20,925 nt of DNA from assembly GCA_937936695.1 (NCBI GenBank), contig CALHCK010000107.1, forward strand, positions 1-20,925, written 5' to 3'. The notes below the pieces were generated by a model. It ran no database searches and was not told the origin of the DNA. It saw only the letters and a list, made by a program, of their open reading frames with translations. This document shows positions 13,056 through 20,925 of this stretch, in pieces. The translations under genes and the position numbers were made by a program. The stretch is from an uncultured Polaribacter sp. Its GTDB lineage: Bacteria; Bacteroidota; Bacteroidia; Flavobacteriales; Flavobacteriaceae. Within the stretch, counting starts at the first letter, position 1. Every line of letters begins with the position of its first letter.

Positions 13056-14093
13056 TTAATCTATATCTTCTTTAGAATGCTCAGAATAAGTTCTCCATTT
13101 TTCTAAACAGTCTACCATGTCTTTTGGTACATCAGAGTTAAATTGCATAAATTTACCTGTAGTAGGGTGGGTAAAACCAAGAGTTTTAGCATGCAAAGCC
13201 TGCCTTGGTAATACTTTAAAACAGTTGTGTACAAACTGTTTGTATTTTGTAAAGGTTGTTCCTTTTAAAATTTCGTTACCACCATAGCGTTCGTCATTAA
13301 ACAGTGTATGCCCAATATGTTTAAAATGGGCTCTAATTTGGTGTGTTCTACCTGTTTCTAATTTACACTGTACTAGTGTAACATAGGTTAATCTTTCTAA
13401 AACTTTAAAATGAGTAACAGCATGTTTTCCAAAATCACCTTCAGGAAAAACATCCATTTGTAAACGATTTTTAAGACTACGCCCTATATGCCCCTCAATA
13501 CGTCCTTCATCATCTTCTATATTACCCCAAACCAAAGCATAATATAAACGCTCTGTAGTTCTGTCAAAAAATTGTTTAGATAAATTTGCCATCGCAAATT
13601 CTGTTTTAGCCACAACTAATAAACCACTAGTATCTTTGTCTATTCTATGAACTAGCCCAGGTCTTTCGTTAGAATTTGTTGGTAAATTCTCTATATGATG
13701 AATTAATCCATTAACTAAAGTACCCGAATAATTTCCGTGGCCAGGGTGTACCACCATTCCTGGAGGTTTGTTAACAACCATAACCACATCATCTTCATAA
13801 ACAATATCTAAAGGAATATTTTCTGCAACTAATAAGTTTTCATGCGGTGGATAAGACAATACAATTCTAACTACATCGTTAGGTTTTACCTTATGATTAG
13901 CCTTTACTACGGCATCATTTACTAAAATATTACCAGCTTTTGCTGCTTGTTGTATTTTGTTTCTAGTAGCGTTTTCTATAAAGTTCATTAAAAACTTATC
14001 TACCCTAAGCGGTACTTGCCCTTCACTAGCAGTAAATCTATGATGTTCGTACAACTCATCGTTGTCTAGGTCTTTTTGATGTTTTTCTAGCAT
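13056..14093 (-). CDS. rluD: RluA/RluD family 23S rRNA pseudouridine synthase
   Basis: 345 residues. An S4 RNA-binding domain lies at about 28-90 (LRVDKFLMNF...RNKIQQAAKAGNILVND), followed by the RluA-type catalytic domain at about 95-320. The signature HRIDKDTSG (149-157) holds the catalytic aspartate D152. GRTHQIRAHFKHIGH and the Arg/Tyr-containing LYYALVWG segment are also present. The enzyme isomerises uridines in 23S rRNA; RluD acts on helix 69 in Escherichia coli. The precise target in this organism is inferred from the domain order, which matches RluD. It follows the PASTA gene by 42 bases on the same strand, a pairing that I recall from other Bacteroidota. Confidence 0.92.
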   Translation of the reverse strand: MLEKHQKDLDNDELYEHHRFTASEGQVPLRVDKFLMNFIENATRNKIQQAAKAGNILVNDAVVKANHKVKPNDVVRIVLSYPPHENLLVAENIPLDIVYEDDVVMVVNKPPGMVVHPGHGNYSGTLVNGLIHHIENLPTNSNERPGLVHRIDKDTSGLLVVAKTEFAMANLSKQFFDRTTERLYYALVWGNIEDDEGRIEGHIGRSLKNRLQMDVFPEGDFGKHAVTHFKVLERLTYVTLVQCKLETGRTHQIRAHFKHIGHTLFNDERYGGNEILKGTTFTKYKQFVHNCFKVLPRQALHAKTLGFTHPTTGKFMQFNSDVPKDMVDCLEKWRTYSEHSKEDID

Positions 14094-14135
14094 TGTAAGT
14101 ACTTTATCTAATTAAGAAATTCTTTTATTTAGTTT

Positions 14136-14693
14136 TTAATAGCCTTTTCCGTCACCCAGAACTAAGTCCACGATAGAATTTAAGGGTAGTTTATCACCAC
14201 TATTTAAAACCCCACCTTTATAACGAAGTCCACGAACTACATCTTTACCTATATCTGTAACATACGTATAATTAGTACTAATGTTAAAACCTATAGATCG
14301 TAAATGAGATATTGCCTGCCTTTTTGTTTTTCCGTTTAAATTAGGCACTTTAACATCTCTGTATTTAGATGGATTTAATGTTAAGTAAATTTTTCTTTTT
14401 TCTTTTACAAAGTCTCCTGCAATAGGGTTTTGTTCTATAACAGATTTTTTAGGGTAATTAGGGTTGTAGCTAGCGCTATCTATTACAATAAAATCTAAAT
14501 TTAAATCATTTAAAGTTCTTTCTACTTTAGATAAAGACATTTTTTGTAAATCTGGTACCTGAATTTTTTGGTTATGATTAGTGGTAATATTTAACCAATA
14601 CTGTAAAGCAAAAATAAACACCAATACACCTGTAATAGCAATTGCAATTTGAATGTACAATGTTTTACTTTTAATAAATTGAAAGAGACTCAT
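14136..14693 (-). CDS. PASTA domain membrane protein
   Basis: 185 residues: a short cytoplasmic N-terminus, one membrane helix (about 13-34, TLYIQIAIAITGVLVFIFAL) and two extracytoplasmic PASTA domains. The first spans about 42-108 (VPDLQKMSLSKVERTLNDL) and the second about 113-183 (VPNLNGKTKRQAISHLRSIG). In other phyla PASTA domains bind muropeptides or the stem peptide and are attached to Ser/Thr kinases or penicillin-binding proteins. Here no kinase or transpeptidase domain is present. The gene is divergent from ddl, which makes D-Ala-D-Ala for peptidoglycan, so a cell-wall role is likely. The signal-anchor places the domains in the periplasm. Confidence 0.9.
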   Translation of the reverse strand: MSLFQFIKSKTLYIQIAIAITGVLVFIFALQYWLNITTNHNQKIQVPDLQKMSLSKVERTLNDLNLDFIVIDSASYNPNYPKKSVIEQNPIAGDFVKEKRKIYLTLNPSKYRDVKVPNLNGKTKRQAISHLRSIGFNISTNYTYVTDIGKDVVRGLRYKGGVLNSGDKLPLNSIVDLVLGDGKGY

Positions 14694-14713
14694 TTTTTAA
14701 TTTTAAGAACATA

Positions 14714-14721
14714 CAAATATA
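14714..14721 (-). promoter_or_regulatory. -7 box of the PASTA-rluD unit
   Basis: Minus-strand TATATTTG, a full match to TAnnTTTG, lies about 20 bases before the PASTA start codon. No clear -33 TTTG is present at the usual distance. Confidence 0.4.
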
Positions 14722-14734
14722 TAAAAAGTAAACG

Positions 14735-14766
14735 TTGCTATTTCTATAAATATTTTGATAAATTTG
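14735..14766 (+). promoter_or_regulatory. Promoter of ddl
   Basis: TTG (14735-14737), 21 bases, then TAAATTTG (14759-14766), close to the Bacteroidota consensus. It is located about 20 bases before the ddl start. Confidence 0.5.
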
Positions 14767-14786
14767 TTTTACTTATTTTATAACTA

Positions 14787-15767
14787 ATGATGCAAAATAT
14801 AGCAATTGTAATGGGTGGTTATTCATCCGAAGTTAATATTTCTTTAAAGAGTGGTAATGTTGTTTATAATCATTTAGATAGAGAAAAATATACTCCTTTT
14901 AGAGTTCATATTTTAAAAGATAAATGGTGTGTTTTAGATGATGATGATAAAGAGTATACAATTAATAAAGATGATTTTTCTGTAACAATTAATAATAAGA
15001 AAATTATATTCGATTGTGTTTTTAATGCAATTCATGGTGCTCCAGGAGAAAACGGTATGTTGCTTGCTTATTTTAACTTAATAGGATTAAAACATACATC
15101 TGCTCCTTTTTATCAGATGGCATTAACTTTTAATAAAAGAGATACTTTAAGTGTGGTAAAAGAGTATGGTATTAAAACAGCTGTTTCTGTATATTTAAAT
15201 AAAGGAGATGAGGTTGATGTAGATGCTATTGTAAAAAAAGTAGGATTGCCTTGTTTTATAAAACCAAACAATGCTGGCTCTAGTTACGGAATTTCTAAAG
15301 TTTATACGAAACAAGAAATACAACCAGCATTAGAAAAAGCTTATAAAGAAGATGCAGAAGTATTAATAGAATCTTTTTTAGATGGAAGAGAAGTTTCTGT
15401 GGGGGTAATTAATTATAAAGGAGCTGTTAAAGTATTGCCTATTACAGAGATTGTGTCTGAGAATGATTTTTTTGATTATGAAGCCAAATATCAAGGAAAA
15501 TCAAAAGAAATTACTCCTGCAAATTTTTCAGAAACAGATAAATTACGAATAGAAGAAACTGCAAAAAAAGTATATAGTGTTTTAAATATGACAGGTTTCT
15601 CTAGATCTGAGTATATTTTAGTAAACGGTATTCCTCATTTCTTAGAAATGAATACGGTACCTGGTCTTACAGAGGCAAGTATTTTACCTCAGCAAGCACA
15701 GATAGCTGGTATTTCTTTACAAGAGTTGTTTAGTAATGCTATAGAAACCTCCCTAAAATCAGACTAA
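14787..15767 (+). CDS. ddl: D-alanine--D-alanine ligase
   Basis: ATP-grasp enzyme of 326 residues that joins two D-alanines for the peptidoglycan pentapeptide, in the cytoplasm. The N-terminal domain shows IAIVMGGYSSEVNISLKSG and HGAPGENG (83-90). The central ATP-binding part has CFIKPNNAGSSYGISKV (156-172) and the ESFLDGREVSVGVI block. The C-terminal substrate and metal site is FLEMNTVPGLTEASILPQQ (285-303). Length and motifs are complete. Two ATG codons stand in tandem at the start; either could be used, and the first is taken here. It is divergent from the PASTA/rluD unit across a 93-base promoter region and is followed 88 bases later by coaD. Confidence 0.97.
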   Translation: MMQNIAIVMGGYSSEVNISLKSGNVVYNHLDREKYTPFRVHILKDKWCVLDDDDKEYTINKDDFSVTINNKKIIFDCVFNAIHGAPGENGMLLAYFNLIGLKHTSAPFYQMALTFNKRDTLSVVKEYGIKTAVSVYLNKGDEVDVDAIVKKVGLPCFIKPNNAGSSYGISKVYTKQEIQPALEKAYKEDAEVLIESFLDGREVSVGVINYKGAVKVLPITEIVSENDFFDYEAKYQGKSKEITPANFSETDKLRIEETAKKVYSVLNMTGFSRSEYILVNGIPHFLEMNTVPGLTEASILPQQAQIAGISLQELFSNAIETSLKSD

Positions 15768-15855
15768 TAAGTTAAAGTTAGTTTATTATTTAATAATTTT
15801 TTCTACTTTTAGCGATTATTAAAAATTTAATTTTAAATTTTTAGAAAAAGCACAT

Positions 15856-16323
15856 ATGAAAAAAGCGATTTTCCCAGGATCTTTTGACCCTATAACATCT
15901 GGTCATCATGATATTATAACACGTGGTGTAAAACTATTTGACGAGTTAACAATTGCTATTGGTGTAAATTCTAATAAAAAATATATGTTCTCTTTAGAAG
16001 AACGTAAAAAATTTATAGAAGATGCTTTTTCTCACAATCCTAAAATAAAAGTTGTTACCTATAAAGGATTAACTGTAGATTTTTGCAAAAAAAATAAAGT
16101 AGAATTTATTTTAAGAGGGTTAAGAAATCCGGCTGATTTTGAATTTGAAAAAGCAATAGCCCATACCAACAGAGATTTAGCACCTATTGAAACTGTTTTC
16201 TTGTTAACAGCAGCAAGTACTTCATATATATCTTCTTCTATTGTTAGAGAAGTTATTGCTAATAATGGTGATTACACAAAACTTGTACCTAAAAGCGTTA
16301 GGGTTAAAGATAATAAATATTAA
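15856..16323 (+). CDS. coaD: Phosphopantetheine adenylyltransferase
   Basis: 155 residues, normal length. The enzyme transfers AMP from ATP to 4'-phosphopantetheine, the penultimate step of coenzyme A synthesis. It is a nucleotidyltransferase: GSFDPITSGH at 8-17 includes the (H/T)xGH motif (TSGH), RGLRNPADFEFE binds the substrate in the middle of the protein, and the C-terminal SSSIVRE element is the counterpart of the family ISSSxxRE motif. The ATG at 15856 is the obvious start. It lies 88 bases after ddl and 30 bases before the next gene, so co-transcription with the exported TonB-C protein is plausible. Confidence 0.97.
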   Translation: MKKAIFPGSFDPITSGHHDIITRGVKLFDELTIAIGVNSNKKYMFSLEERKKFIEDAFSHNPKIKVVTYKGLTVDFCKKNKVEFILRGLRNPADFEFEKAIAHTNRDLAPIETVFLLTAASTSYISSSIVREVIANNGDYTKLVPKSVRVKDNKY

Positions 16324-16353
16324 CAAAAAACAAAACAAAAAACAAAACAAAAA

Positions 16354-17313
16354 ATGAAAACAAAATTATTAACCCTAGTATTAACAACATTTTCTTTTGT
16401 TGCATTTTCGCAAAATTACGATATAGGAGACGTGTTGTACTACAAAAACAATAAATTAGTACAAAGAAGAACCGATGTTAAAGTAGTAATTAAAAATAAT
16501 GTTGTAGCCAAAGATCATGTTAGTACTAAATATGTAGTAGATAAATATGTTATTAATGATAATAATGAATTTGTATTAGAATCAGAATTTGTATCAATAG
16601 GGCTTACAGAATTAAAAGCAGATGGTTTTTTTATTTCATATCACCCAAATGGTAATAAGGCTTCTGAAGGTCATGCGGTAAATGGAAGATTAGGAGACGG
16701 TGTATGGACTTATTATTATAAAGATGGAGAAAAAAGGTCTGAAGAAAAGATAACTAATGTTAGTTATTTTAGTGAGAAAACTAAAAATGCAATGCTTAAT
16801 TTTTGGACAGAAGAAGGAGAGCAGACAGTTACTAATGGAGACGGTGTTGTAGAGATTACTAACTCTGAAGGTGTTACTGAAAAAGGGGCTTATAAAAATA
16901 AGTTTAAAACAGGAATGTGGACAGGGTTTGCAGGTGAAACTAAAAAATATGAAGAAACATATAAAAAAGGGAATTTAGTTAAAGGAACAAGTTTTAATAG
17001 CAATAACGAAAGCTTTTCTTACAAAAAAATTAAAGAACCTGCATATTACATAAAAAAAGACAATAGTGCAGTAAAAAAATATGTGTACGGAGAGTTATCT
17101 ACTAAACTAACATCTATAGAAGGTCAGATGATTGTAGATTTTATGGTTACTAAAGACGGAACTGTAAAAAATATAGATATTGTAAAAGGATTAACTAGAA
17201 ATTATGAAAAAGAAGTTAAACGAATACTAGCAACAATGAAATGGACTCCTGCAATGGAGAGAGGACAACCACACGATTCTCATTACTTATTAAAATTGCG
17301 TTTTAATAAATAA
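16354..17313 (+). CDS. Exported MORN-like / TonB C-terminal domain protein
   Basis: 319 residues with a signal peptide ending near FVAFSQ (residue 20). The middle (about 92-210) contains MORN/YwqK-like repeats such as GFFISYHPNGNKASEG and GVWTYYYKDGEKRSEE, and a weaker one near GAYKNKFKTGMWTGF. The C-terminus (about 245-317) fits a TonB C-terminal domain (IEGQMIVDFMVTKDGTVKNI ... LATMKWTPAMERGQPH). True TonB proteins have an N-terminal membrane anchor and a Pro-rich linker; both are missing here, so this is a periplasmic protein using the fold, not an energy transducer. The function is unknown. Its 30-base leader is an A/C-only repeat, and a good terminator follows at 17340. Confidence 0.82.
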   Translation: MKTKLLTLVLTTFSFVAFSQNYDIGDVLYYKNNKLVQRRTDVKVVIKNNVVAKDHVSTKYVVDKYVINDNNEFVLESEFVSIGLTELKADGFFISYHPNGNKASEGHAVNGRLGDGVWTYYYKDGEKRSEEKITNVSYFSEKTKNAMLNFWTEEGEQTVTNGDGVVEITNSEGVTEKGAYKNKFKTGMWTGFAGETKKYEETYKKGNLVKGTSFNSNNESFSYKKIKEPAYYIKKDNSAVKKYVYGELSTKLTSIEGQMIVDFMVTKDGTVKNIDIVKGLTRNYEKEVKRILATMKWTPAMERGQPHDSHYLLKLRFNK

Positions 17314-17334
17314 TACAAAAGGTATTAATATTTT

Positions 17335-17372
17335 AAAAAGGCTTTAAGTTGATAAACTTAAAGCCTTTTTTT
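17335..17372 (+). terminator. Terminator after the MORN/TonB-C gene
   Basis: Perfect 11-bp stem GGCTTTAAGTT / AACTTAAAGCC (17340-17350, 17355-17365) with a GATA tetraloop and a T7 tail. Confidence 0.88.
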
Positions 17373-17419
17373 AGAAAATTATAACACTTTTAGTTATTAA
17401 GAAATAGTATATTTATTTG

Positions 17420-18535
17420 ATGAAAAAAATTACAGCTTTATTAATAGTAATTTCTTTTTTAGCTTGTCAGAAAACAAAAAAAGAAATTACTAAACAAGAA
17501 ACAATGAAAACAACTTTTTATGTTGGTACGTATACAAATAAAGACTCTAAAGGTATTTATAAATATCAAATAGACACTAATGGAAAATTAGAAAAAAAAG
17601 GATTGGTAGCAAATGTTGTAAATCCTACTTTTTTAGTGAAATCTAAAGATAAAAAACAGCTTTTTGTAATTGGAGAAACAGATAAAAATAACCAAGGTGT
17701 TATACGATCTTATGCTATAGAAAAAGATTCGTTACAAATAATAAGCAAAGAAGCTACTGGCGGACCTGGACCATGTTTTGTAGGAATAAATGATGAAAAT
17801 TATATAGTAACAGCAAATTATAGAGGAGGTAATGTTGGGCTTTTACATGCAAATAAAAGTGGTGTTTTAACAAATTTATTAGATGTTCAACAACACACAG
17901 GTAAAGGTACTACAGAAAGACAACAAGCACCACATGCACATTCAGCGTGGTTTCATCCATCAAAAGATGAAATAATTTCTTTAGATTTAGGAACCAATCA
18001 GTTGTGGTTTTCTAAAATAGATAAAGAAAAAAATAAATTAATACCAAGTGCTCAAAAAACATTAGAAATGAAAGCAGGAGCAGGACCAAGACATTTAACT
18101 TTCCATCCGAATAAAAAATGGATTTATGTGGTTAACGAGTTAAATAATACGATTTCTTTGGTAAAAGAAAAAGATGAAAAATATTATGTAGATTTTTCTA
18201 TAAATATGTTGCCAAAAGAATTTAAAGCTTTTAGTAAATCAGCAGATATTCATGTATCTAAAGATGGTAAGTTTTTATATGCATCAAACAGAGGACATGA
18301 ATCTATTGTTGTTTATGAAGTAAATCAAGAAAATGGGCATTTAAAAACAATTGAATATACTTCTGTTTTAGGTGTGCATCCTCGTAATTTTTCTTTAACA
18401 CCAGATAATCAGTATTTATTAGTTGCTAATAGAGATACAGATAATATTGTTTGTTTTAAGAGAGATTTTAAGACAGGTAAATTAAAATTTGTGAGTGAAA
18501 TTTATGCTCCAACTCCTACATGTATTTTGTTTTAA
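17420..18535 (+). CDS. Lactonase family lipoprotein (6-phosphogluconolactonase-type beta-propeller)
   Basis: 371 residues from the ATG at 17420; a TTG directly before it is in frame but not needed. The N-terminus is a lipoprotein signal (MKKITALLIVISFLAC), giving lipidated C16. The rest is the seven-bladed propeller of the YbhE/Pgl lactonase family: FYVGTYTNKDSKGIY near the start, NYRGGNVGL, and the family blocks APHAHSAWFHP, AGPRHLTFHP, YASNRGHESIVVYEV and HPRNFSLTPDNQYLLVANRDTDNI. Family members hydrolyse 6-phosphogluconolactone, but a lipid-anchored form outside the cytoplasm is unlikely to see that substrate, so another sugar lactone is more probable. It is 38 bases upstream of the molybdenum hydroxylase genes and may act with them. 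Confidence 0.92.
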   Translation: MKKITALLIVISFLACQKTKKEITKQETMKTTFYVGTYTNKDSKGIYKYQIDTNGKLEKKGLVANVVNPTFLVKSKDKKQLFVIGETDKNNQGVIRSYAIEKDSLQIISKEATGGPGPCFVGINDENYIVTANYRGGNVGLLHANKSGVLTNLLDVQQHTGKGTTERQQAPHAHSAWFHPSKDEIISLDLGTNQLWFSKIDKEKNKLIPSAQKTLEMKAGAGPRHLTFHPNKKWIYVVNELNNTISLVKEKDEKYYVDFSINMLPKEFKAFSKSADIHVSKDGKFLYASNRGHESIVVYEVNQENGHLKTIEYTSVLGVHPRNFSLTPDNQYLLVANRDTDNIVCFKRDFKTGKLKFVSEIYAPTPTCILF

Positions 18536-18543
18536 AATGTATG

Positions 18544-18551
18544 TAATTTTG
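18544..18551 (+). promoter_or_regulatory. -7 box before the molybdenum hydroxylase genes
   Basis: TAATTTTG matches TAnnTTTG and lies about 22 bases before the ATG at 18574. No TTTG is found at the standard -33 spacing, so read-through from the lactonase gene is an alternative. Confidence 0.3.
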
Positions 18552-18573
18552 TTTATTAGTTAACATAAAAAAG

Positions 18574-19050
18574 ATGCAATTAAAAAGAATAACATTATCA
18601 ATAAACGGTAAACAACAAAATATAGAAGTTCAGGCAGAAATGCCTCTTTTATGGGCAATTAGAGATATTGTAGGGTTAACAGGTACAAAATTTGGTTGTG
18701 GTGTAAGTGAGTGTGGTGCTTGTTCTGTTTTAATAGATGGTAGGTTAACTAAGTCATGCGGCGTACCTGTATCTTCTTGTATTAAAAAAGAAATTTTTAC
18801 TATTGAAGGGAGCTCTGATAACTTAGAATTTTTACGACAGGCATGGAATGATATTAATGTCCCACAATGTGGTTATTGTCAGTCTGGGCAATTAATAGCC
18901 GCAACTTCTTTGTTAAATAAAGTAAATAATCCAACAGATAAAGATATTGATGAAGCTATGAGTGGTAACATTTGTAGATGCGGAACCTATATAAGAATTA
19001 AAAAAGCAATTCATAAAGCTGTTGCTCTAAAAAATAAAGGTAATGAGTAA
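18574..19050 (+). CDS. (2Fe-2S)-binding subunit of a xanthine dehydrogenase-family molybdenum hydroxylase
   Basis: 158 residues carrying the two iron-sulfur clusters that pass electrons in aldehyde oxidase and isoquinoline 1-oxidoreductase type enzymes. The plant-type cluster uses C42, C47, C50 and C62 (GCGVSECGAC and SC). The second, helical-bundle cluster uses C99, C102, C134 and C136 (CGYCQSGQ and CRCGTY). All eight ligands are present. There is no signal peptide, so if the enzyme is periplasmic this subunit must travel with its Tat-bearing partner. It overlaps the large-subunit gene by 8 bases, which indicates translational coupling. No FAD subunit gene is seen in the window, as expected for the IorAB type. 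Confidence 0.95.
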   Translation: MQLKRITLSINGKQQNIEVQAEMPLLWAIRDIVGLTGTKFGCGVSECGACSVLIDGRLTKSCGVPVSSCIKKEIFTIEGSSDNLEFLRQAWNDINVPQCGYCQSGQLIAATSLLNKVNNPTDKDIDEAMSGNICRCGTYIRIKKAIHKAVALKNKGNE

Positions 19051-20925
19051 AATTCAGCAAATTAATCGTAGAGATTTTGTAAAATTATTTGGATTGGCTT
19101 CTGGAGGTATTCTTTTAGGCTGTAATGTAGCTTCAGATAAAAAAGAATTTTTAGGTCAAGAAGTAGGGACTTTTTCCCCAAATTTATTTATACAAATAGA
19201 AAAAAACGGAAAAATTACTTTAATAGCATCTCGTTCAGAAATGGGGCAAGGTATTAGAACCTCATTAGCTTCTGCAATTGCAGATGAGTTAGAAGCAGAC
19301 TGGAAATATATTAAGGTAAAACAAGCTACCGGTAATGATAAATACGGAAACCAAAATACAGATGGATCTAGAAGTGTAAGAACCATGCTTGCTCCTATGA
19401 GAAAGATGGGAGCTACAGCAAAAAAAATGTTAATAATAGCTGCTGCAAAAAAATGGAATGTACCTGTTGAAGATTGTAAAGCAGAGAATCATCATATAAT
19501 AAATACAAAAGATAGTAAAAAATTGTTTTATGGAGACTTGGTTGATGAAGCTACACAAGTTGAAATTCCAGATGAAAAATCAATAATACTAAAAAAAGTA
19601 GAAGATTTTAAGTATATCGGTAAAACTTTAAAAAGTGTTGATTTAAATGATTTTACACATGGTACCGCAACATATGGAATAGATGTTAGAATTCCGAATT
19701 TAAAATTTGCGGCTATAGCTAGGTGTCCTGTAACTTTTGGAACGGTTAAGAGTTTTAATGCATCTAAAGCAGAAAAAACTGTTGGAGTAGAAAAAATTGT
19801 TGAACTAGAAATGATGACACCTCCTATAGGTAAGTTTTTTGGAACTTTGGGAGGTGTTGCTGTTATAGCAAACAATACGTGGTCTGCTTTTCAAGGAAAA
19901 TTAAACTTAGATATAGAATGGGAGTATGGTAAAAATCATTCTTTTAATACAGAAGATTTTAAAGAAATATTAACTAAAAGAGTTCATGCTAAAGGCAAAT
20001 TAGTTCCTGGTAGTAGTGGAAATATAAATAATGCTTTTAAAAATGCAGCTAAAACTATTGAAGCAACTTATCATGTTCCTTTTTTAGTACACACCCCAAT
20101 GGAAGTTCCTAATGCTACCGCTTGGTTTCAAGACGATAAAATAGAAGTTTGGGCACCATTACAAGATCCGCAAACAGCTAGGGCAGAAATTGCTCATTTT
20201 TTTAAAGTCCCTTTAGACACTATTACTATAAATGTTACTTTTTTAGGAGGAGGTTTTGGTAGAAAATCTAAATCAGATTTTGTAGTAGAAGCGGTTGCTT
20301 TATCAAAAAAAATAAAAGCACCTGTACAAGTTGTTTGGACAAGAGAAGATGATGTGCAGCATAGTTTTTATCACGCTGCAAGTGCGCAATATTTAAAAGG
20401 AGCTATAGATAAAAAAGGAAACGTTTCTGGCTGGTTACAAAGAGTTGCCGTACCTTCTATAGTTTCATCATTTAAACCAATGTCTAATTATGCGTCTGGT
20501 TTAGAGTTAAATCAAGGTTTTACTAACAATCCATATAATTTACAAAACTTTAGATTAGAAAACGTAAAGGCTGAAGCTAACTTAAGAATTGGTTGGTTAA
20601 GATCTGTTGTACACATTCATAGTGGTTTTGGTAATAATTCTTTTGTAGATGAGTTGGCTTTTGCGTCAAAATTAGATCCTGTTCAATTTCATTTAAATTT
20701 AATAGGTAAAGATAGAATTATAAAAGGTAGGTCTAACTTCCCTTATAATACTAAACGCATGAAAGATGTTTTAAAAAATACTGTAAAAAATGCAAATTGG
20801 GGAAAATCATTACCTAAAAATCACGGAATAGGAGTTGCAATACACTATAGTTTTTATAGTTATGTGGCTACTATTGTAGAGGTAGCTGTTGTTGATGAAA
20901 AAGTATCAGTAAAAAATATTTGGAC
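19043..20925 (+). CDS. Molybdopterin-binding large subunit, IorB-like (partial, runs off window)
   Basis: The frame stays open from the ATG at 19043 to the window end (627 codons), so the 3' part is missing. The N-terminus carries a twin-arginine motif, NRRDFVKLFG (8-17), then a hydrophobic stretch ending LLGC (C27). A-type and molybdopterin-binding segments follow: MGQGIRTSLASAIADEL, PFLVHTPMEVPNATAWF, then GGGFGRKSKSDFVVEAV (402-418) and VVWTREDDVQHSFYHAAS. These fit the xanthine dehydrogenase family and most closely the isoquinoline 1-oxidoreductase beta type, which hydroxylates N-heterocycles or aldehydes; the true substrate is unknown. Translation is coupled to the iron-sulfur subunit by the 8-base overlap. 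The Tat signal suggests folding with cofactor in the cytoplasm and export of the whole complex. Confidence 0.93.
   Translation, partial: MSKIQQINRRDFVKLFGLASGGILLGCNVASDKKEFLGQEVGTFSPNLFIQIEKNGKITLIASRSEMGQGIRTSLASAIADELEADWKYIKVKQATGNDKYGNQNTDGSRSVRTMLAPMRKMGATAKKMLIIAAAKKWNVPVEDCKAENHHIINTKDSKKLFYGDLVDEATQVEIPDEKSIILKKVEDFKYIGKTLKSVDLNDFTHGTATYGIDVRIPNLKFAAIARCPVTFGTVKSFNASKAEKTVGVEKIVELEMMTPPIGKFFGTLGGVAVIANNTWSAFQGKLNLDIEWEYGKNHSFNTEDFKEILTKRVHAKGKLVPGSSGNINNAFKNAAKTIEATYHVPFLVHTPMEVPNATAWFQDDKIEVWAPLQDPQTARAEIAHFFKVPLDTITINVTFLGGGFGRKSKSDFVVEAVALSKKIKAPVQVVWTREDDVQHSFYHAASAQYLKGAIDKKGNVSGWLQRVAVPSIVSSFKPMSNYASGLELNQGFTNNPYNLQNFRLENVKAEANLRIGWLRSVVHIHSGFGNNSFVDELAFASKLDPVQFHLNLIGKDRIIKGRSNFPYNTKRMKDVLKNTVKNANWGKSLPKNHGIGVAIHYSFYSYVATIVEVAVVDEKVSVKNIW

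Noticed and set aside
17417..17419. TTG as start of the lactonase gene
   Set aside because: The ATG directly after it gives a perfect lipoprotein signal; the extra codon adds nothing.
19156..19875. Two minus-strand frames inside the molybdenum hydroxylase gene
   Set aside because: Antisense to an intact frame with strong family motifs running from 19043 to the window end.
1..20925. CRISPR arrays, rRNA, tRNA, insertion sequences, toxin-antitoxin pairs
   Set aside because: Looked for on both strands by eye; no spaced direct repeats, no tRNA-like CCA/GTTCRA arms, no transposase motifs other than the tyrosine recombinase. The YwqK-like repeats at 16354-17313 are in an exported protein, not an antitoxin.

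Overview
The window comes from a low-GC member of the Bacteroidota, most likely a marine Flavobacteriaceae. Evidence: AT-rich DNA, Bacteroidota-type promoters (TTTG-N19-TAnnTTTG), no Shine-Dalgarno motifs, A-rich leaders, and typical flavobacterial versions of DnaK, YaaA, DUF2853, DUF6428 and a PASTA protein. No rRNA, tRNA or CRISPR array was recognised.

Layout. (1) 65-2685, minus strand: the end of an integrated element. It has a zinc-knuckle/double-HTH regulator, a tyrosine recombinase and a two-TM protein in one tight operon. The element runs off the left edge. (2) 2814-6500: housekeeping and stress genes: dnaK behind a sigma-54-like promoter, a DUF2853 protein, a SelT/SelW/SelH-type thiol protein and yaaA. 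(3) 6644-10273, plus strand: a five-gene cell-envelope module. It encodes an ECF sigma factor, a single-TM putative anti-sigma factor, a lipoprotein with two 82-residue repeats, a Spy/CpxP-like protein with four LTxxQ units exactly 26 residues apart, and a putative outer-membrane barrel. (4) 10316-11794: an arsenic-type operon (ArsR, three-cysteine ArsC/LMW phosphatase, DUF6428) with no efflux pump. (5) 11894-12754: a secreted double PilJ/NarX-type domain protein. (6) 13056-16323: an RluD-type pseudouridine synthase and a PASTA protein on the minus strand, divergent from ddl, then coaD. (7) 16354-20925: an exported MORN-like/TonB-C protein, a lipoprotein lactonase, and a two-subunit molybdenum hydroxylase whose large subunit is cut by the window end.

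The strongest candidate for an undescribed system is region 3. The same bipartite element, AAAC-N18-TCTAA, lies directly upstream of the sigma factor, the anti-sigma candidate and the repeat lipoprotein. This is what an autoregulated ECF promoter would look like. The three downstream proteins are exported and two are internally repetitive, which suggests a self-contained envelope-stress response. The signal it senses cannot be read from the sequence.

The second most interesting feature is the region upstream of dnaK: a TTGGCA-N6-TTGA element with a 17-bp dyad about 75 bp upstream, suggesting enhancer-dependent heat-shock control in place of the sigma-32 or HrcA/CIRCE systems of other bacteria.
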